Positions 1 to 11,557 of a stretch of 64,000 nucleotides of DNA are shown piece after piece. How positions within the stretch are numbered: position 1 is the first letter of the stretch; each line of letters opens with the position of its first letter. The position numbers and the translations under genes are program-made. Source of the stretch: Dysgonomonadaceae bacterium zrk40 (GTDB lineage: Bacteria > Bacteroidota > Bacteroidia > Bacteroidales > Dysgonomonadaceae). The notes under the pieces are model-generated. The model was given only the letters and a program-made list of their open reading frames with translations. It searched no databases and was not told the origin of the DNA. Location of the stretch: assembly GCA_016916535.1 (NCBI GenBank), contig CP070277.1:1-64000 (forward strand), read 5' to 3'.

Positions 1-2
1 CG

Positions 3-92
3 TCTTTCGTGATCGGAGACGACCTCGTGCCCGGCTTTGTCGAACAGGATCAACTGGAGGCTCTGGTCGACAAGACACGGGAAAGCGACTGA
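3..92 (+). CDS. C-terminal fragment of a glutaredoxin-like protein
   Basis: An open frame enters from the left edge and ends in TGA at 90-92. The 29 visible residues (ending VDKTRESD) include VPGFVEQDQLEALVDK. That resembles the end of small glutaredoxin-fold proteins, where a V-x-G-F turn precedes the last helix. The rest of the gene is outside the window, so the active site cannot be checked. It lies just upstream of, and converges on, copZ, which would suit a thiol protein in a metal-resistance island. The family call rests only on this tail. Confidence 0.4.
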   Translation, partial: SFVIGDDLVPGFVEQDQLEALVDKTRESD

Positions 93-167
93 TCTCGCTC
101 GCCAGATCAGATGTTGGAATGGCGCCGGACCCGCCGGCGCCATTTTTCGTATCAGGTCGCTTTCGTA

Positions 168-374
168 TCAGGTCGCTGCCGGTGTTTTTGCATCATAGCC
201 GGCATCGCGAATTGCTTCGGACACGGCCCGCTCGCTTAGAAAGCTCTCCACCTCGACAATATGCGCCCCAAGGTCACAGGAAACCCTGGCGGTTGGATCA
301 ATTGCCTTGATCGCCTTCTCGATTGCAGCGGTGCAGTGCCCGCAGCTCATGTCCGGTACGCTCAATCTGGTCAT
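168..374 (-). CDS. copZ: CopZ-like copper chaperone (single HMA domain)
   Basis: This 68-residue protein is one heavy-metal-associated (HMA) domain. The metal-binding motif is MSCGHC near residues 9-14, followed by the usual beta-alpha-beta-beta-alpha-beta pattern. Proteins of this size bind Cu(I) in the cytoplasm and hand it to the CopA ATPase, whose gene diverges from this one. The start is supported by a GAAGGAGA ribosome site a few bases upstream. The divergent region carries MerR-type promoter elements on both strands, so copZ and copA are probably induced together by the regulator at 3037. Confidence 0.85.
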   Translation of the reverse strand: MTRLSVPDMSCGHCTAAIEKAIKAIDPTARVSCDLGAHIVEVESFLSERAVSEAIRDAGYDAKTPAAT

Positions 375-405
375 GCCTATCTCCTTCGAATTCCAGTTCA
401 GGTGA

Positions 406-429
406 GGTCTTCCACCGCAGGAAGGTCAA
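406..429 (-). promoter_or_regulatory. CueR/HmrR-type operator-promoter for copZ
   Basis: Read on the minus strand, TTGACC (429-424) is followed by TTCC-TGCGG-TGGAAG, an imperfect dyad like the CueR/HmrR operator. A weak -10 lies about 19 bp downstream. The dyad matches that in front of copA, supporting shared control. The -10 hexamer is not convincing. Confidence 0.55.
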
Positions 430-457
430 GGACGGAATGGAATATTTTTGAACCCTA

Positions 458-488
458 TTGACCTTCCATCAGGTGGAACCCCTATCTT
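458..488 (+). promoter_or_regulatory. MerR-family (CueR/HmrR) promoter of copA, 19-bp spacer
   Basis: TTGACC (458-463) and TATCTT (483-488) are separated by exactly 19 bp. This over-long spacing is typical of promoters that MerR-family activators distort. The spacer holds the dyad CTTCC-N6-GGAAC. The promoter lies just upstream of copA, and the likely activator gene follows copA. Confidence 0.8.
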
Positions 489-515
489 TCGGACAAATCC
501 AGACAGGAGTCCGCC

Positions 516-3023
<2,508 letters not shown>

Positions 3024-3036
3024 GGAGGATTTTGAG

Positions 3037-3456
3037 ATGAACATCGGAGATGTCGCGGAACGCTCCGGCCTGCCGGCCAAGACAATCCGCTATTACGAGG
3101 ATATCGGGCTGGTCAAGCCGCTGCGCAGCGCCAACGGCTATCGCAGCTTTCGCGACCGCGACGTGCACAAGCTGGCATTCCTCGGGCGCGCCCGCGCGCT
3201 CGGCTTCAGCATCGAGGATTGCCGCAATCTCCTGAAGCTCTACGAGGACGACGACCGCACCAGCTCCGAGGTCAAACAGATCGCCGAAGTGCAGCTTGAT
3301 CGGATTGACCGGAAGATCGCGGAGTTGACGGAGATGCGCGCGACGCTTGCGCATCTCGTCGATGCCTGCGCCGGAGACCACCGGCCCGACTGCCCTATCC
3401 TGGCCGATCTTGCAGCGAAAGAGGAAGAAATCGCTCTGCTGAATGAAGCCGGTTAA
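3037..3456 (+). CDS. cueR: Cu(I)-responsive MerR-family activator (CueR/HmrR type)
   Basis: This 139-residue regulator begins MNIGDVAERSGL, a MerR winged helix-turn-helix, followed by a dimerisation helix. A metal loop near the C-terminus has two cysteines spaced C-x7-C (CAGDHRPDC), the CueR Cu(I)/Ag(I) signature. The start at 3037 was preferred over an upstream in-frame ATG because it has TAAGGAGGA ahead of it and begins exactly where the family does. Likely targets are the three 19-bp-spaced promoters at 406-429, 458-488 and near 3925. Confidence 0.9.
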   Translation: MNIGDVAERSGLPAKTIRYYEDIGLVKPLRSANGYRSFRDRDVHKLAFLGRARALGFSIEDCRNLLKLYEDDDRTSSEVKQIAEVQLDRIDRKIAELTEMRATLAHLVDACAGDHRPDCPILADLAAKEEEIALLNEAG

Positions 3457-3471
3457 GAGGGACAGTCGCGT

Positions 3472-3888
3472 ATGACACTGGCTGCAGGGCTGGCCATCAT
3501 TCTTTTCGGATTGTGCGGCGGCCTGCATGCGCGTGCGATGGCATTCGCCATGCACCTTACCGACCGGAAGCACATCACCGGCACAGGTGCACTGTTGATC
3601 GCCCTTTACGTCCTGGCGGCCGCGCATATTGCCGAGGCAGGGCTCTACGCGGTCGGCTTCTTTATCGGCCAATCGACGGGCATTGGCGGTTTTGCGCAAT
3701 CTGACGTGAACTCGTTCATGGATGTGTTCTATTTCTCAGTGGTGAATTATTCTTCCCTTGGGCTGGGCGACATCTATCCGACAGGTCATCTGCGCTTTCC
3801 GGCGGGGATTGAGGCGCTGAACGGTTTCTTGCTGATCAGCTGTTCGGCTTCGACCATCTTTCTGGTCACGACCAGACGCCATTCCTGA
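3472..3888 (+). CDS. Small two-pore-helix potassium-channel-like membrane protein
   Basis: This 138-residue protein has hydrophobic segments at about 1-20, 38-65 and 110-132. Between the last two is a pore-like stretch (VVNYSSLGLGDIYPTG) resembling the selectivity-filter region of Ion_trans_2 channels, with GLGD in place of GYGD. It starts 15 bp after the copper regulator and probably shares its transcript. A role in metal or pH stress is inferred from context only. Confidence 0.65.
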   Translation: MTLAAGLAIILFGLCGGLHARAMAFAMHLTDRKHITGTGALLIALYVLAAAHIAEAGLYAVGFFIGQSTGIGGFAQSDVNSFMDVFYFSVVNYSSLGLGDIYPTGHLRFPAGIEALNGFLLISCSASTIFLVTTRRHS

Positions 3889-3918
3889 CGCCTGCCGCAT
3901 ATCTGGACTTTCCAAAGC

Positions 3919-3949
3919 TTGGGAACCCTCCAGCGCTGGAAGGTCGTTA
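3919..3949 (+). promoter_or_regulatory. Third CueR-type operator, ACCCTCC-N6-GGAAGGT
   Basis: The dyad ACCCTCC-AGCGCT-GGAAGGT (3925-3944) lies between TTGGGA (3919-3924) and a weak -10-like TCGTTA (3944-3949), which again leaves 19 bp between the elements. It sits 33 bp ahead of the DUF305 gene and probably brings that gene under the copper regulator. Confidence 0.65.
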
Positions 3950-3981
3950 CCTTGTTTTAACGCGAATCTGAAAGGTCACTC

Positions 3982-4863
3982 ATGTCATATTGGAGATTTG
4001 CCGCAATGATCGCGACCTCGACGGTCGTGATGTTCATTCTGATGTATCTCAATACCTACCTCTGGGCGCATGTCTTCTGGTCGGAGACGCGAGCCTACAT
4101 GGCGGTCCTGATGGGCGCGACAATGGCCTTCATCATGCTCGGATTCATGTTGTCGATGTATTCCAGCAAGGCGATCAATGCCGCGATCTTCGCGGGCGCG
4201 GTCCTTGCCTTCGCCGCCTCGCTCTGGCTGGTGCGCAGCCAGGTGACGGTGGGCGATACCAGCTTCATGCGCGCGATGATCCCGCATCATTCCATCGCCA
4301 TCATGACGTCGAGCCGGGCCAATATCGAGGATGTCCGCGTGCGCAAGCTGGCCGATGAAATCGTCTATGCCCAGGACAAGGAAATCGCCGAGATGCGTTA
4401 TCTCGTCGACGAGATCGAGGCGTCGGGCGTGGTGTCGGGATCGCAAGAAGCACCCGCCGGGGACGTGATGAACCTGGAGCAGGCGCTTTCCACGGCCAAT
4501 ATCGCGGTTCTCGATCCAGGGTTCATGACGGAAGCGGACATCGCCCGCCTGTTCCCCGATGGCCCCATCTGCACCTTCGCCTATACCTCGGACAGTCCCG
4601 CGGTTCTGGCGATCGGTTCGGTTGGCGACGGGATGGCCGGCCTGGTGAAACTCAGCGGCGATCTGGTGCGCCTCGACGTTTCCTCGGACGGCGACATCGC
4701 GACCGGCGCCGCGCCGCGCGCCGACGGCCTTGCCATGCATGTAAGCGCACCGGGTGGCGGTGCCCTGAACGCGGGCGGAACCATGCAGGAAGCCGACCTG
4801 ACGCTGGAGCTGGACGCGGGCCTGACCGCCGGCTTCCGCGGCTTCTACCGTTGTGCGGCGTGA
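3982..4863 (+). CDS. DUF305 membrane protein of the copper island
   Basis: This 293-residue protein has three N-terminal transmembrane helices (about 7-27, 37-58 and 65-83). A DUF305 region follows with the hallmark FMRAMIPHHSIAIMTS near 95-110. The C-terminal 120 residues form a second, soluble domain ending in FYRCAA. DUF305 proteins often accompany copper resistance genes and carry conserved histidine and methionine ligands. The copper operator directly upstream supports a copper role. The biochemical activity is not established. Confidence 0.75.
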   Translation: MSYWRFAAMIATSTVVMFILMYLNTYLWAHVFWSETRAYMAVLMGATMAFIMLGFMLSMYSSKAINAAIFAGAVLAFAASLWLVRSQVTVGDTSFMRAMIPHHSIAIMTSSRANIEDVRVRKLADEIVYAQDKEIAEMRYLVDEIEASGVVSGSQEAPAGDVMNLEQALSTANIAVLDPGFMTEADIARLFPDGPICTFAYTSDSPAVLAIGSVGDGMAGLVKLSGDLVRLDVSSDGDIATGAAPRADGLAMHVSAPGGGALNAGGTMQEADLTLELDAGLTAGFRGFYRCAA

Positions 4864-4978
4864 GCGTTGCTTCGGGTTGGCGCAGGCAGGCGCGATTGCA
4901 GCAGGATATGATCCTTCGCGAAAAGGGTGGTAAAGCGTCGGGAAAAACGCCGCATGGGATGTGAAGGAGGACAGCACG

Positions 4979-5308
4979 ATGACCGAGATTGCGATGCCAC
5001 TCATTCTTGTGCTGTTCGCCGTGGCCTTTGCGCTCGCGGTGCAGCGGATCGGGTCGCAGGACGGAGCGACATGGCCAGGGCGCGCGGCCTTTCTCGGGGG
5101 CGGCCAGCCGGAAGCCCATGCCTGGCAGCGGTTCCATGTGCGCTATTATCCGATGACGCTGCTCTTCATCGCGTTCGAGATGGAGATGATGTTCATGTAT
5201 CCGTAGGCCGTGGCCTATGTGGAGACCGGGGCGAAGGCGCTGGCGGAGATGGGGATGTTCCTCGGCATCCTCTACGGCTGGCGCGAGGGGGTGTTCCGGT
5301 GGCAATGA
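4979..5308 (+). pseudogene. NuoA-like subunit interrupted by an in-frame amber codon
   Basis: From ATG 4979, preceded by GAAGGAGG, the frame encodes a NuoA-type subunit of complex I: one N-terminal helix, then YYPMTLLFIAFEMEMMFMYP. At 5204-5206 there is TAG. Past it the same frame continues as AVAYVETGAKALAEMG up to TGA at 5308. NuoA proteins normally read P-W-A at this point, so TAG most simply replaces TGG (Trp). The full frame would be 109 codons with all expected segments. This is either a real nonsense mutation or a sequencing error. NuoA normally works in respiratory complex I, and isolated copies occur in accessory islands. Confidence 0.7.
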
Positions 5309-5677
5309 GGCTGCTCACCGCGCTGGCGCGCCGGGCCGAGGTACCGGTCTTTCCGGTCGTCGGCGCACGGGGCCTTGCGCGGGTCGAGACGCTGCGCCGC
5401 CGGCCCGGCCTGCGGCTGGTGGACAGTTCGCGCCACGCCCGCGTGCTGCTGGTGGCCGGAGAGGTGGCGCCGGCGCACAAGCGCGCGCTGGAGCGGCTGC
5501 ACGCCCAGCTTCCCGCCCCGCGCGGTACGGTCTGGTGGCAGGGGTCGCCTCTGGGGTCGCGTCTGTTCGAGCGCGGTGAAACGGTGGCTGGGGACGACCC
5601 GCTAGAGGCGATCCGCCGGGCGGCGCACGCGGGCGACCCCGACCAGCGCCCCGACGTGCCGCCGCACCCGTGGGAGA
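5305..5677 (+). pseudogene. NuoB-like protein truncated by an IS66 remnant
   Basis: ATG 5305 overlaps the end of the NuoA-like frame. The product resembles the NuoB/PSST fold, including SSRHARVLLVAGEVAP, the counterpart of the NuoB SPRHADVLLVSG segment. No cysteines for an iron-sulfur cluster are present. The frame stays open to 5754, but from about 5678 the DNA is the minus-strand start of an IS66 tnpB gene, so the last 25 codons are foreign and the natural end is lost. The family call is moderate. It is probably co-transcribed with the NuoA-like gene. Confidence 0.5.
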
Positions 5678-5867
5678 GGCCGCGAGCCACACCCGCGTAT
5701 TGCTCGGAACCGGGATCATGCCATCAGACCCTGCACGAGGCCGACAACCGATGACAGCGCCGTCGACCCTTCGACAACGACCCGTCGTCCATCCGACAGC
5801 GTGATGTCGACCCTATGCGCCAGAAGGCGGGCAGATGTCAAACCCGCTGTCGCGTTGCCCTTTAATC
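5678..5867 (-). mobile_element. IS66-family remnant (tnpA end and tnpB start)
   Basis: Read on the minus strand, a tnpA-like tail ending VEGSTALSSVVGLVQGLMA stops at 5716. It overlaps by ATGA the start of a second frame, MIPVPSNTRVWLAA, the characteristic opening of IS66 ORF2 (TnpB). Similarity ends abruptly at about 5678, where the NuoB-like gene begins, and at 5867, where the ISL3 end begins. Only about 190 bp survive, so the element is dead. Confidence 0.6.
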
Positions 5868-7490
5868 GGCTCTGCCTCACTTTGTGTGGCGCAACTATCC
5901 TGAAACTGGAAAATTCAGGAGGGATAATTGTGAGTTCGAAGCACCATTGGTCGCCCGGGGGCGAAGTTTCGGTTCAAAGCGTCGAGCGAAGTGATTCCGG
6001 CGGGTGGATTGTATCGGGCAGTCTGACACCAAACGGCATTTGCCCGGACTGTGGATTGCATTCACGCCGACGTCACGGATGGCGGCGTCGGCGGCTGCAG
6101 GATTACCCCGCCCATGGAGACGGGGTTACGGTGGCTCTCTGGGTTTGCCGTTGGCAATGTTTGACGCCCGCTTGCCCACGTCGGACGTTCTCGGACCAGA
6201 TCGCCTCGATTGCGCGTCCTTATGCGCGGCGCACCTCGCGTGTCGGGGGGATTGTCAGCCATCTTGGGCATGCGACCGGCGGGCGGCCGGCCGAGCGGCT
6301 CTTGCACCGTTTGGGCCTTGGGATCAGCGATGACACAGTGCTCAGGCAGTTGAAGAAGCGTGCTCAAGACACCGCCGCGCCGCCGACAGTCATCGGGATC
6401 GACGACTGGAGCTGGCGGAAGTCGCAGACCTACGGCACGATCATTGTCGATCTGGAGCGGCGCGTGGTCATCGATGTTCTCGAGGATCGAGATGTCGTCA
6501 CCTGCACCAACTGGCTGAAGCGACATCCCGAGGTGGAAGTGATCAGTAGAGATCGCTGCGGTCTTTACGCCCAGGCCGCACGGCAAGGGGCACCGCAGGC
6601 GAAGCAAGTCGCTGACCGGTTCCATATCGTACAAAACCTGCGGCAGGCCATAGAGGAGCAAATGAACCTTCATGGCCGTGCGACCGGCAGGGCGCTGCTG
6701 TCCGACGCCGACAACATCACCGCCGCCGGCAACCTTCTGAAGTCACGCCTTGCGCACAGGACGTCTCGGGAAGAGATTTTCGCCACCATTCATGCACTCC
6801 GAAATCAAGGGCTTTCCTGCAGCGAGATCGGGCGACGAACAGGGTTCCCGCGTCGTAGCATCGCGAAATGGCTGCAGTTCGAAACACCACCGGACCGCAG
6901 GCGGGCCGCTTTGAAACCAACTTCGCCGTGGTACTTTGAAGAGTTCCTGAGCCAAAGCTGGAAGGAGGGCATTCGAACTGGCAGCGCCCTGTTCCATATG
7001 ATCCAAGAGCGTGGTTACGAGGGGAGTCAGTCGCATTTGCAGCGGCTGCTGGCGGGTTGGCGCAGAGCCGAACAGCAAGCGAGCGACCCCAAGGTAGAGC
7101 ACGAAATCCTTAAGCCAGTCCGAGACCCGGAAACTGGGCACGCGATCTCCCCGGTCATCGCGGCCGCGCTGTGCATCAAGCCGCGCGGAAAGTTCACCCC
7201 GGATCAGGCGCGGAAAGTCGACACGCTCAAGACCGGCTCTCCCGCCTTCGCAACGATGCGCAGCCTCGCCATGCGGTTCAACGGTATCATGCGTGGCCGC
7301 CAAGCAGACCCGCTCCCTGCATGGATCGACGACGCGATCGAAACCAACCTGGCGCCCATCATGCGCTTCGCCCGCACCTTGAACCGGGACTTCGATGCGG
7401 TCAAAAACGCAATCGAGATGCCTTGGAGCAACGGCCAGGCGGAAGGTCAGATCAACCGCCTGAAAACCCTCAAACGCGCCATGTACGGCC
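5868..7490 (+). mobile_element. ISL3-family element, right end missing
   Basis: The left terminus is probably GGCTCTGCCTCACTTTGTG at 5868, the GGCTCT-type ISL3 inverted repeat. The transposase follows from 5930. The coding homology stops at about 7487-7492, and the DNA becomes part of a response-regulator gene with no right repeat. The element therefore lost its right end by a deletion that also removed the 5' end of the next gene. Confidence 0.7.
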
Positions 7491-7588
7491 GGACATCGTC
7501 CTTTTCAATTGGGTCGCACCGAATGATTATGGCTTCAACCTGTGCCGCAGCTTCAAACAGGACAGCGCCACGAGGCAGATGCCGCTGA
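5930..7588 (+). pseudogene. ISL3-family transposase, C-terminus replaced
   Basis: The frame starts at GTG 5930 behind a CAGGAGGG ribosome site. It begins with a zinc-finger region (CPDCGLHSRRRHG), then the ISL3 catalytic core: VIGIDDWSWRK, VISRDRCGLYA, VADRFHIVQNL and SNGQAEGQINRLKTLKRAMYGR. The expected ending after MYGR (usually a DLLRAR-like motif) is missing. Instead the frame runs about 30 codons out of phase through response-regulator DNA. Transposition by this copy is unlikely. Confidence 0.8.
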
Positions 7589-8031
7589 TTATTCTGTCCG
7601 GCAGTTCCGGCGAGGAAGACAAGGTCAAGGAGCTTGAACTGGGCGCAGACGATTACCTGTCCAAACCCTACTCTTCATCAGAGCTGGCGGCGCGGCTCCA
7701 TGTCCAGCTTCGTCGTATCGATTCCGGAAAGGTAAGGCCCTGCCTCACCTTTGAGCGCATCGCTCTGGATGAAGACGCGCTGCGGGTCTATATCGAAGGA
7801 CGCCCCGTGCATCTCGGTCCAACCGAATATCGCATGCTTGCGGCCTTCATGAGTCGTCCTGGACGACCCTTCACCAGGGAACAGTTGTTGGAACGCGCCG
7901 GACGGCGCAAAGGCGATGTCGATATTCGCAGTGTGGATGTGCATATCGGCCGTCTGCGCAAGGTGCTCAACCAGAAGAAAACGAACTACCCGCTCCGAAC
8001 AATCAGGGGAATAGGGTACGCCCTCGGCTAA
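7489..8031 (+). pseudogene. OmpR/PhoB-type response regulator lacking its N-terminus
   Basis: From about 7489 the frame reads PDIVLFNWVAPNDYG and continues through the second half of a receiver domain (LGADDYLSKPYSS) and a complete winged-helix output domain ending RTIRGIGYALG. About the first 45 residues are gone, replaced by ISL3 DNA, and there is no start signal. At the position of the usual phosphoacceptor aspartate (LLDW in relatives) the codon is AAT (Asn). PhoB-like genes often sit beside ars genes, which fits the arsR fusion 80 bp downstream. Confidence 0.7.
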
Positions 8032-8054
8032 ACCTTGCGGCTGACACAAAATCG

Positions 8055-8092
8055 TTGTCTCTTCCGGTCATAAGCATAAATCGGACTTATGA
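8055..8092 (+). promoter_or_regulatory. Promoter and ArsR-type operator of the arsR-arsC fusion
   Basis: TTGTCT (8055-8060) is a plausible -35, with an AT-rich -10 region near 8076-8082. The inverted repeat TCATAAG-N11-CTTATGA (8068-8092) covers the -10 region. It is placed as expected for an ArsR repressor released by arsenite. Confidence 0.55.
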
Positions 8093-8116
8093 CTGCACTG
8101 AAGAGGCATGCACGTA

Positions 8117-8944
8117 ATGATAGATGACATGGTCGGGATGCTCGATGCGCTCGGGCACGCCGAACGGCTCCACGTATTCCGCGTTCTGGTTCGACGATAT
8201 CCGCAATCAGTGGCAGCCGGTGAACTGGCCGAAACACTTGGCTATAAACGCTCGACGCTTTCTATCTATCTATCGGTTCTGCGGCGTGCGGGTCTCGTCC
8301 ATCAGGATCGCGACGGGAACTCGTTGTTGTACAGCGCCGATCTATCCGGCGCGAAGTCGCTGATAGGCTTCCTCTCGGAGGATTGTTGTCGGGGCCGAAC
8401 AAACAATGACCATCGCACGATAGATTTCGACGCGAACGATCACCGCAGATATAATGTCCTGTTCGTCTGTACGCGCAATTCAGCGCGGTCAATCTTTGCC
8501 GAAGTCATCCTGCGTGACACCGCGCCTGAGCGGTTTGCAGCCTATTCCGCAGGCACATCGTCACATGGCGCGGTCCATCCCTTGACCCTGCAGGTTCTTG
8601 AAGAAAACGGACACGAGATTTCAGAACTGGGGACAAGCTCGATCGCCGAGTTTCAGAAGCCGACCGCGCCGCAAATGGACTTCGTTTTCACTGTGTGCGA
8701 CCAGGCGGCCAATGAAGAATGCCCGGTCTGGCCCGGACAGCCGGTTACAGCGCATTGGGGTCACCCGGATCCTGCCGCGGGCGTTTTCAGCGATGAAGAA
8801 CGCCTCGAATTGTTTCGCCAGACCTATCAGGCCATGCGCCGGCGCATTCAACCCTTCGCTCAACTCCCGGGACCGACCCTCGATCGCGCCGCCCTTCAGG
8901 AGCATGTTGACGATATCGGTAGGCTGCGCCTGGCCCGAGTCTGA
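8117..8944 (+). CDS. Fused ArsR repressor and LMW-phosphatase-type arsenate reductase
   Basis: This protein of about 275 residues joins two functions. Residues 1-95 form an ArsR/SmtB winged helix ending near a Cys pair (SEDCCRG). After a 20-residue linker comes a low-molecular-weight tyrosine phosphatase fold with the catalytic loop CTRNSAR (C-x5-R), as in thioredoxin-coupled arsenate reductases. The product would sense arsenite and reduce arsenate in one polypeptide. An ATG at 8108 is also in frame. 8117 was chosen because AAGAGG is then correctly spaced. It converges on arsB, so the two ars units flank a 145-bp gap. Confidence 0.85.
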   Translation: MIDDMVGMLDALGHAERLHVFRVLVRRYPQSVAAGELAETLGYKRSTLSIYLSVLRRAGLVHQDRDGNSLLYSADLSGAKSLIGFLSEDCCRGRTNNDHRTIDFDANDHRRYNVLFVCTRNSARSIFAEVILRDTAPERFAAYSAGTSSHGAVHPLTLQVLEENGHEISELGTSSIAEFQKPTAPQMDFVFTVCDQAANEECPVWPGQPVTAHWGHPDPAAGVFSDEERLELFRQTYQAMRRRIQPFAQLPGPTLDRAALQEHVDDIGRLRLARV

Positions 8945-9089
8945 ATACTGTCGAAGAGCGGCGCTTTCACGCTGTCTTGGGCAGGATTCGCCTTCTGGCC
9001 AGGCGACCAACCGGCTATTACGACAGCGTCATCGTGCCGACGGCAACTTCCAGGCAGCGAAACTCACCGCGCCATGACCCAAGATGCAC

Positions 9090-10403
9090 CTATGGCGATG
9101 GCGGTAGAGCCGGTAGCCAGAAAGCCAGGGCGACCAGGCTTGCCAGCAATACCGGCGGTGTTATCAGAAGACCGATTTTCATATACTGGCCCCAGCCAAT
9201 CCTGTAGCCCTTTCCGGCCAGCACATGGAGCCAGAGCAAGGTCGCGAGACTGCCGATCGGGGTGAATTTGGGCCCCAGATCATTGCCAATGACGTTGGCG
9301 TAGATCATCAACTCCCGCGTTGCCGCAGGCACGTTGGCCCGATCGATAGACAATGCACCGACCAATGTCGAGGGCATATTGTTCATGATGGAGGCTGCGA
9401 TGGCGGAAAGCACGCCGGTGCCCAGCGTGGCGACAAACTCACCATGTTGCGCCAACCACTCAATCGCCAGGGCGCCGTAATTCGTCAGCCCCGCATTGCC
9501 AAACCCGTAGACGACGAGATACATGCCGATTGAGAACAGAACGATCTGCCAGGGGGCGCCGCGAAGCGCGTCCGATACGGAGACGATTGCACCGCGGCCG
9601 GCCTGCCACCAGCGCCCGGCAATTGCCATGAGCAGAACTGCGCCAGTACCTGTCACAAACGCGATGGGAATGCCTAGCGGGGCCGTCACGAAATAGGCGG
9701 CAAGCAGCACGGCCAGCAAGGGAAACGCAGCCCGGAAGACCAGTGGATCCTTGACGGCCATGTGCGGCGGGTCCAGGCTCTCGACGGAGTAGTGTTTGGG
9801 AATTCGACGGCCGAATGCCAACCAGAGCACGGCCAGTGTTGCTGCCAGGGAAACAAAATTCACAGGGACCATGACCGCCGCGTAGCGGTCGAACCCGATA
9901 TCAAAATAGTTGGCACTGACGATATTGACGAGGTTGGAGATCACCAGCGGCAGGCTTGCCGTGTCTGCGATGAACCCGGTCGCGATGATGAAGGCCAACG
10001 CCGCCGGCGGCCCAAAATTCAGGCGCAGGAGAATAGCGATGACAATGGGCGTCAGCAGAAGGGCTGCGCCGTCATTGGCAAAGAACGCAGCAATGATCGC
10101 CCCCAGTATAACGACAAGCGGGAAAAGCAAATGGCCGCGTCCGTTGCCCCAACGTGCCACATTCAGCGCTGCCCACGCGAAGAACCCAGCTTCGTCCAGG
10201 ATCAGCGAAATGATAATCAGCGCCACGAAAGTGAAAGTGGCATCCCAGACGATATCCCATACCACGACGATATCGTCCGGATGCACCACGCCCGTCAGCA
10301 GTGCCACCAAAGCGCCGCCGAGCGCGCTCCAACCAATCCCCAGACCTTTCGGCTGCCAGATCACCAGAACCAGGGTGACGACAAAAATAGCCAGTGCCAA
10401 CAT
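9090..10403 (-). CDS. arsB: ArsB-type arsenite efflux permease
   Basis: This 437-residue protein has about 11-12 membrane helices and the ArsB/NhaD pattern: [17 protein letters not shown] near 40, [15 protein letters not shown] near 106 and [13 protein letters not shown] near 342. ArsB exports arsenite and antimonite across the inner membrane. It is the last gene of the operon arsR-arsC-arsH-arsB and starts 15 bp after arsH. The length and motifs look intact. Confidence 0.92.
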   Translation of the reverse strand: MLALAIFVVTLVLVIWQPKGLGIGWSALGGALVALLTGVVHPDDIVVVWDIVWDATFTFVALIIISLILDEAGFFAWAALNVARWGNGRGHLLFPLVVILGAIIAAFFANDGAALLLTPIVIAILLRLNFGPPAALAFIIATGFIADTASLPLVISNLVNIVSANYFDIGFDRYAAVMVPVNFVSLAATLAVLWLAFGRRIPKHYSVESLDPPHMAVKDPLVFRAAFPLLAVLLAAYFVTAPLGIPIAFVTGTGAVLLMAIAGRWWQAGRGAIVSVSDALRGAPWQIVLFSIGMYLVVYGFGNAGLTNYGALAIEWLAQHGEFVATLGTGVLSAIAASIMNNMPSTLVGALSIDRANVPAATRELMIYANVIGNDLGPKFTPIGSLATLLWLHVLAGKGYRIGWGQYMKIGLLITPPVLLASLVALAFWLPALPPSP

Positions 10404-10418
10404 GAAAAGACCTTATCG

Positions 10419-11147
10419 TCAGTGCGTGTTCTGGTTGACGCGTCGAGAGAGCTCCTCAGCACTCTCGACGCGCTCTGAATAACGGTCAGTGAGATAGGCA
10501 GACCTGCCGCGCGTCAGCCAGGTGAACTTCACGAGTTCCTCACACACATCGACGATACGCATATAGAGGGGGGAAGGCTTCATGCGCCCGGCTTCGTCAA
10601 ACTCGGTGAAAGCTTTGGGTACGGATGATTGATTGGGGATGGTGATCATACGCATCCAGCGCCCGAGGATTCGCATCTGGTTGACGGCATTGAAGCTCTG
10701 GCTGCCGCCCGAAACCTCCATGACCGCCAGTGTCTTGCCCTGGGTGGGCCGGATACCGCCCAGCGATAGCGGTATCCAGTCGATCTGCGTCTTCATGATG
10801 CCGGTCATCGCGCCATGCCGCTCGGGGCTGACCCACAGCATGCCCTCGGACCATTGGGCGAGATCGCGCAACTCCTGGACTTTCGGGTGGTCGGTATCCG
10901 CATCGTCAGGCAGAGGTAGACCCGAGGGTTTGAAGGTGCGCACTTCGCAGCCGTACCAGTGCAATAGTCTCATCGCCTCTTCGGAGGCCAGGCGTGAAAA
11001 GGAGCGCTCGCGCAGCGAGCCGTAAAGCACCAGAATCCTGGGGGGATGGCGAGGCGCATCCGGACCCGCCAGCAGATCGACGTCAATTGGACGTAACTTG
11101 TCCGGATCGATATTCGGCAGGTCATCGAGGCGTTCAGTCCCGCTCAT
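10419..11147 (-). CDS. arsH: ArsH NADPH-dependent FMN reductase
   Basis: This 242-residue flavodoxin-fold protein carries the FMN phosphate loop [12 protein letters not shown] near 41-52 and [12 protein letters not shown] near 104-115, both typical of ArsH. ArsH oxidises trivalent organoarsenicals and supports resistance in the cytoplasm. Its start overlaps the arsC stop (ATGA), so the two are translationally coupled. Confidence 0.93.
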   Translation of the reverse strand: MSGTERLDDLPNIDPDKLRPIDVDLLAGPDAPRHPPRILVLYGSLRERSFSRLASEEAMRLLHWYGCEVRTFKPSGLPLPDDADTDHPKVQELRDLAQWSEGMLWVSPERHGAMTGIMKTQIDWIPLSLGGIRPTQGKTLAVMEVSGGSQSFNAVNQMRILGRWMRMITIPNQSSVPKAFTEFDEAGRMKPSPLYMRIVDVCEELVKFTWLTRGRSAYLTDRYSERVESAEELSRRVNQNTH

Positions 11148-11557
11148 TGAGTTGCCCCGCCGAAGCGTACCACATCGCCGTCTTCCTTGGTAAACACCGC
11201 CACCGGGTTTGCCAGCAGTTCAAGAACCCGCTCTGAAGGCCGGCATAACCGCGCACCTTTTTCTGTCACCACAATTGGACGATTGATCAGGATCGGGTGC
11301 GCCATCATTGCATCGATCAGTTGATCATCACTCAGCGTCGGATCATCAAGATTGAGTTCCTCAAAAGGCGTTCCCTTGCGGCGCAGCAACTCTCTTGGCG
11401 TGATCGCCATTATCGAAATCAGCTCGATCAGCCGTTCACGATTGGGTGGGGTCTTTAGGTATTCCATCACGGTCGGGGTTTCGCCTGACGCCTCGATCAT
11501 CGCTAGGGTATTTCGGGAGGTTCCGCATGCCGGATTGTGAAAGATTATCGCTTTCAA
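11144..11557 (-). CDS. arsC: Glutaredoxin-coupled arsenate reductase ArsC
   Basis: This 137-residue protein has the Spx/ArsC catalytic motif [10 protein letters not shown] with Cys12 and the conserved [10 protein letters not shown] segment near 87-96. It reduces arsenate to arsenite with glutathione and glutaredoxin. It is unrelated to the phosphatase-type reductase at 8117, so the locus has two independent arsenate reductases. Both ends overlap neighbours by 4 bp. Confidence 0.93.
   Translation of the reverse strand: MKAIIFHNPACGTSRNTLAMIEASGETPTVMEYLKTPPNRERLIELISIMAITPRELLRRKGTPFEELNLDDPTLSDDQLIDAMMAHPILINRPIVVTEKGARLCRPSERVLELLANPVAVFTKEDGDVVRFGGATQ

Noticed and set aside
7171-7488. N-terminal extension of the response-regulator frame
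   Set aside because: These codons are out-of-phase ISL3 transposase DNA; real homology starts near 7489.
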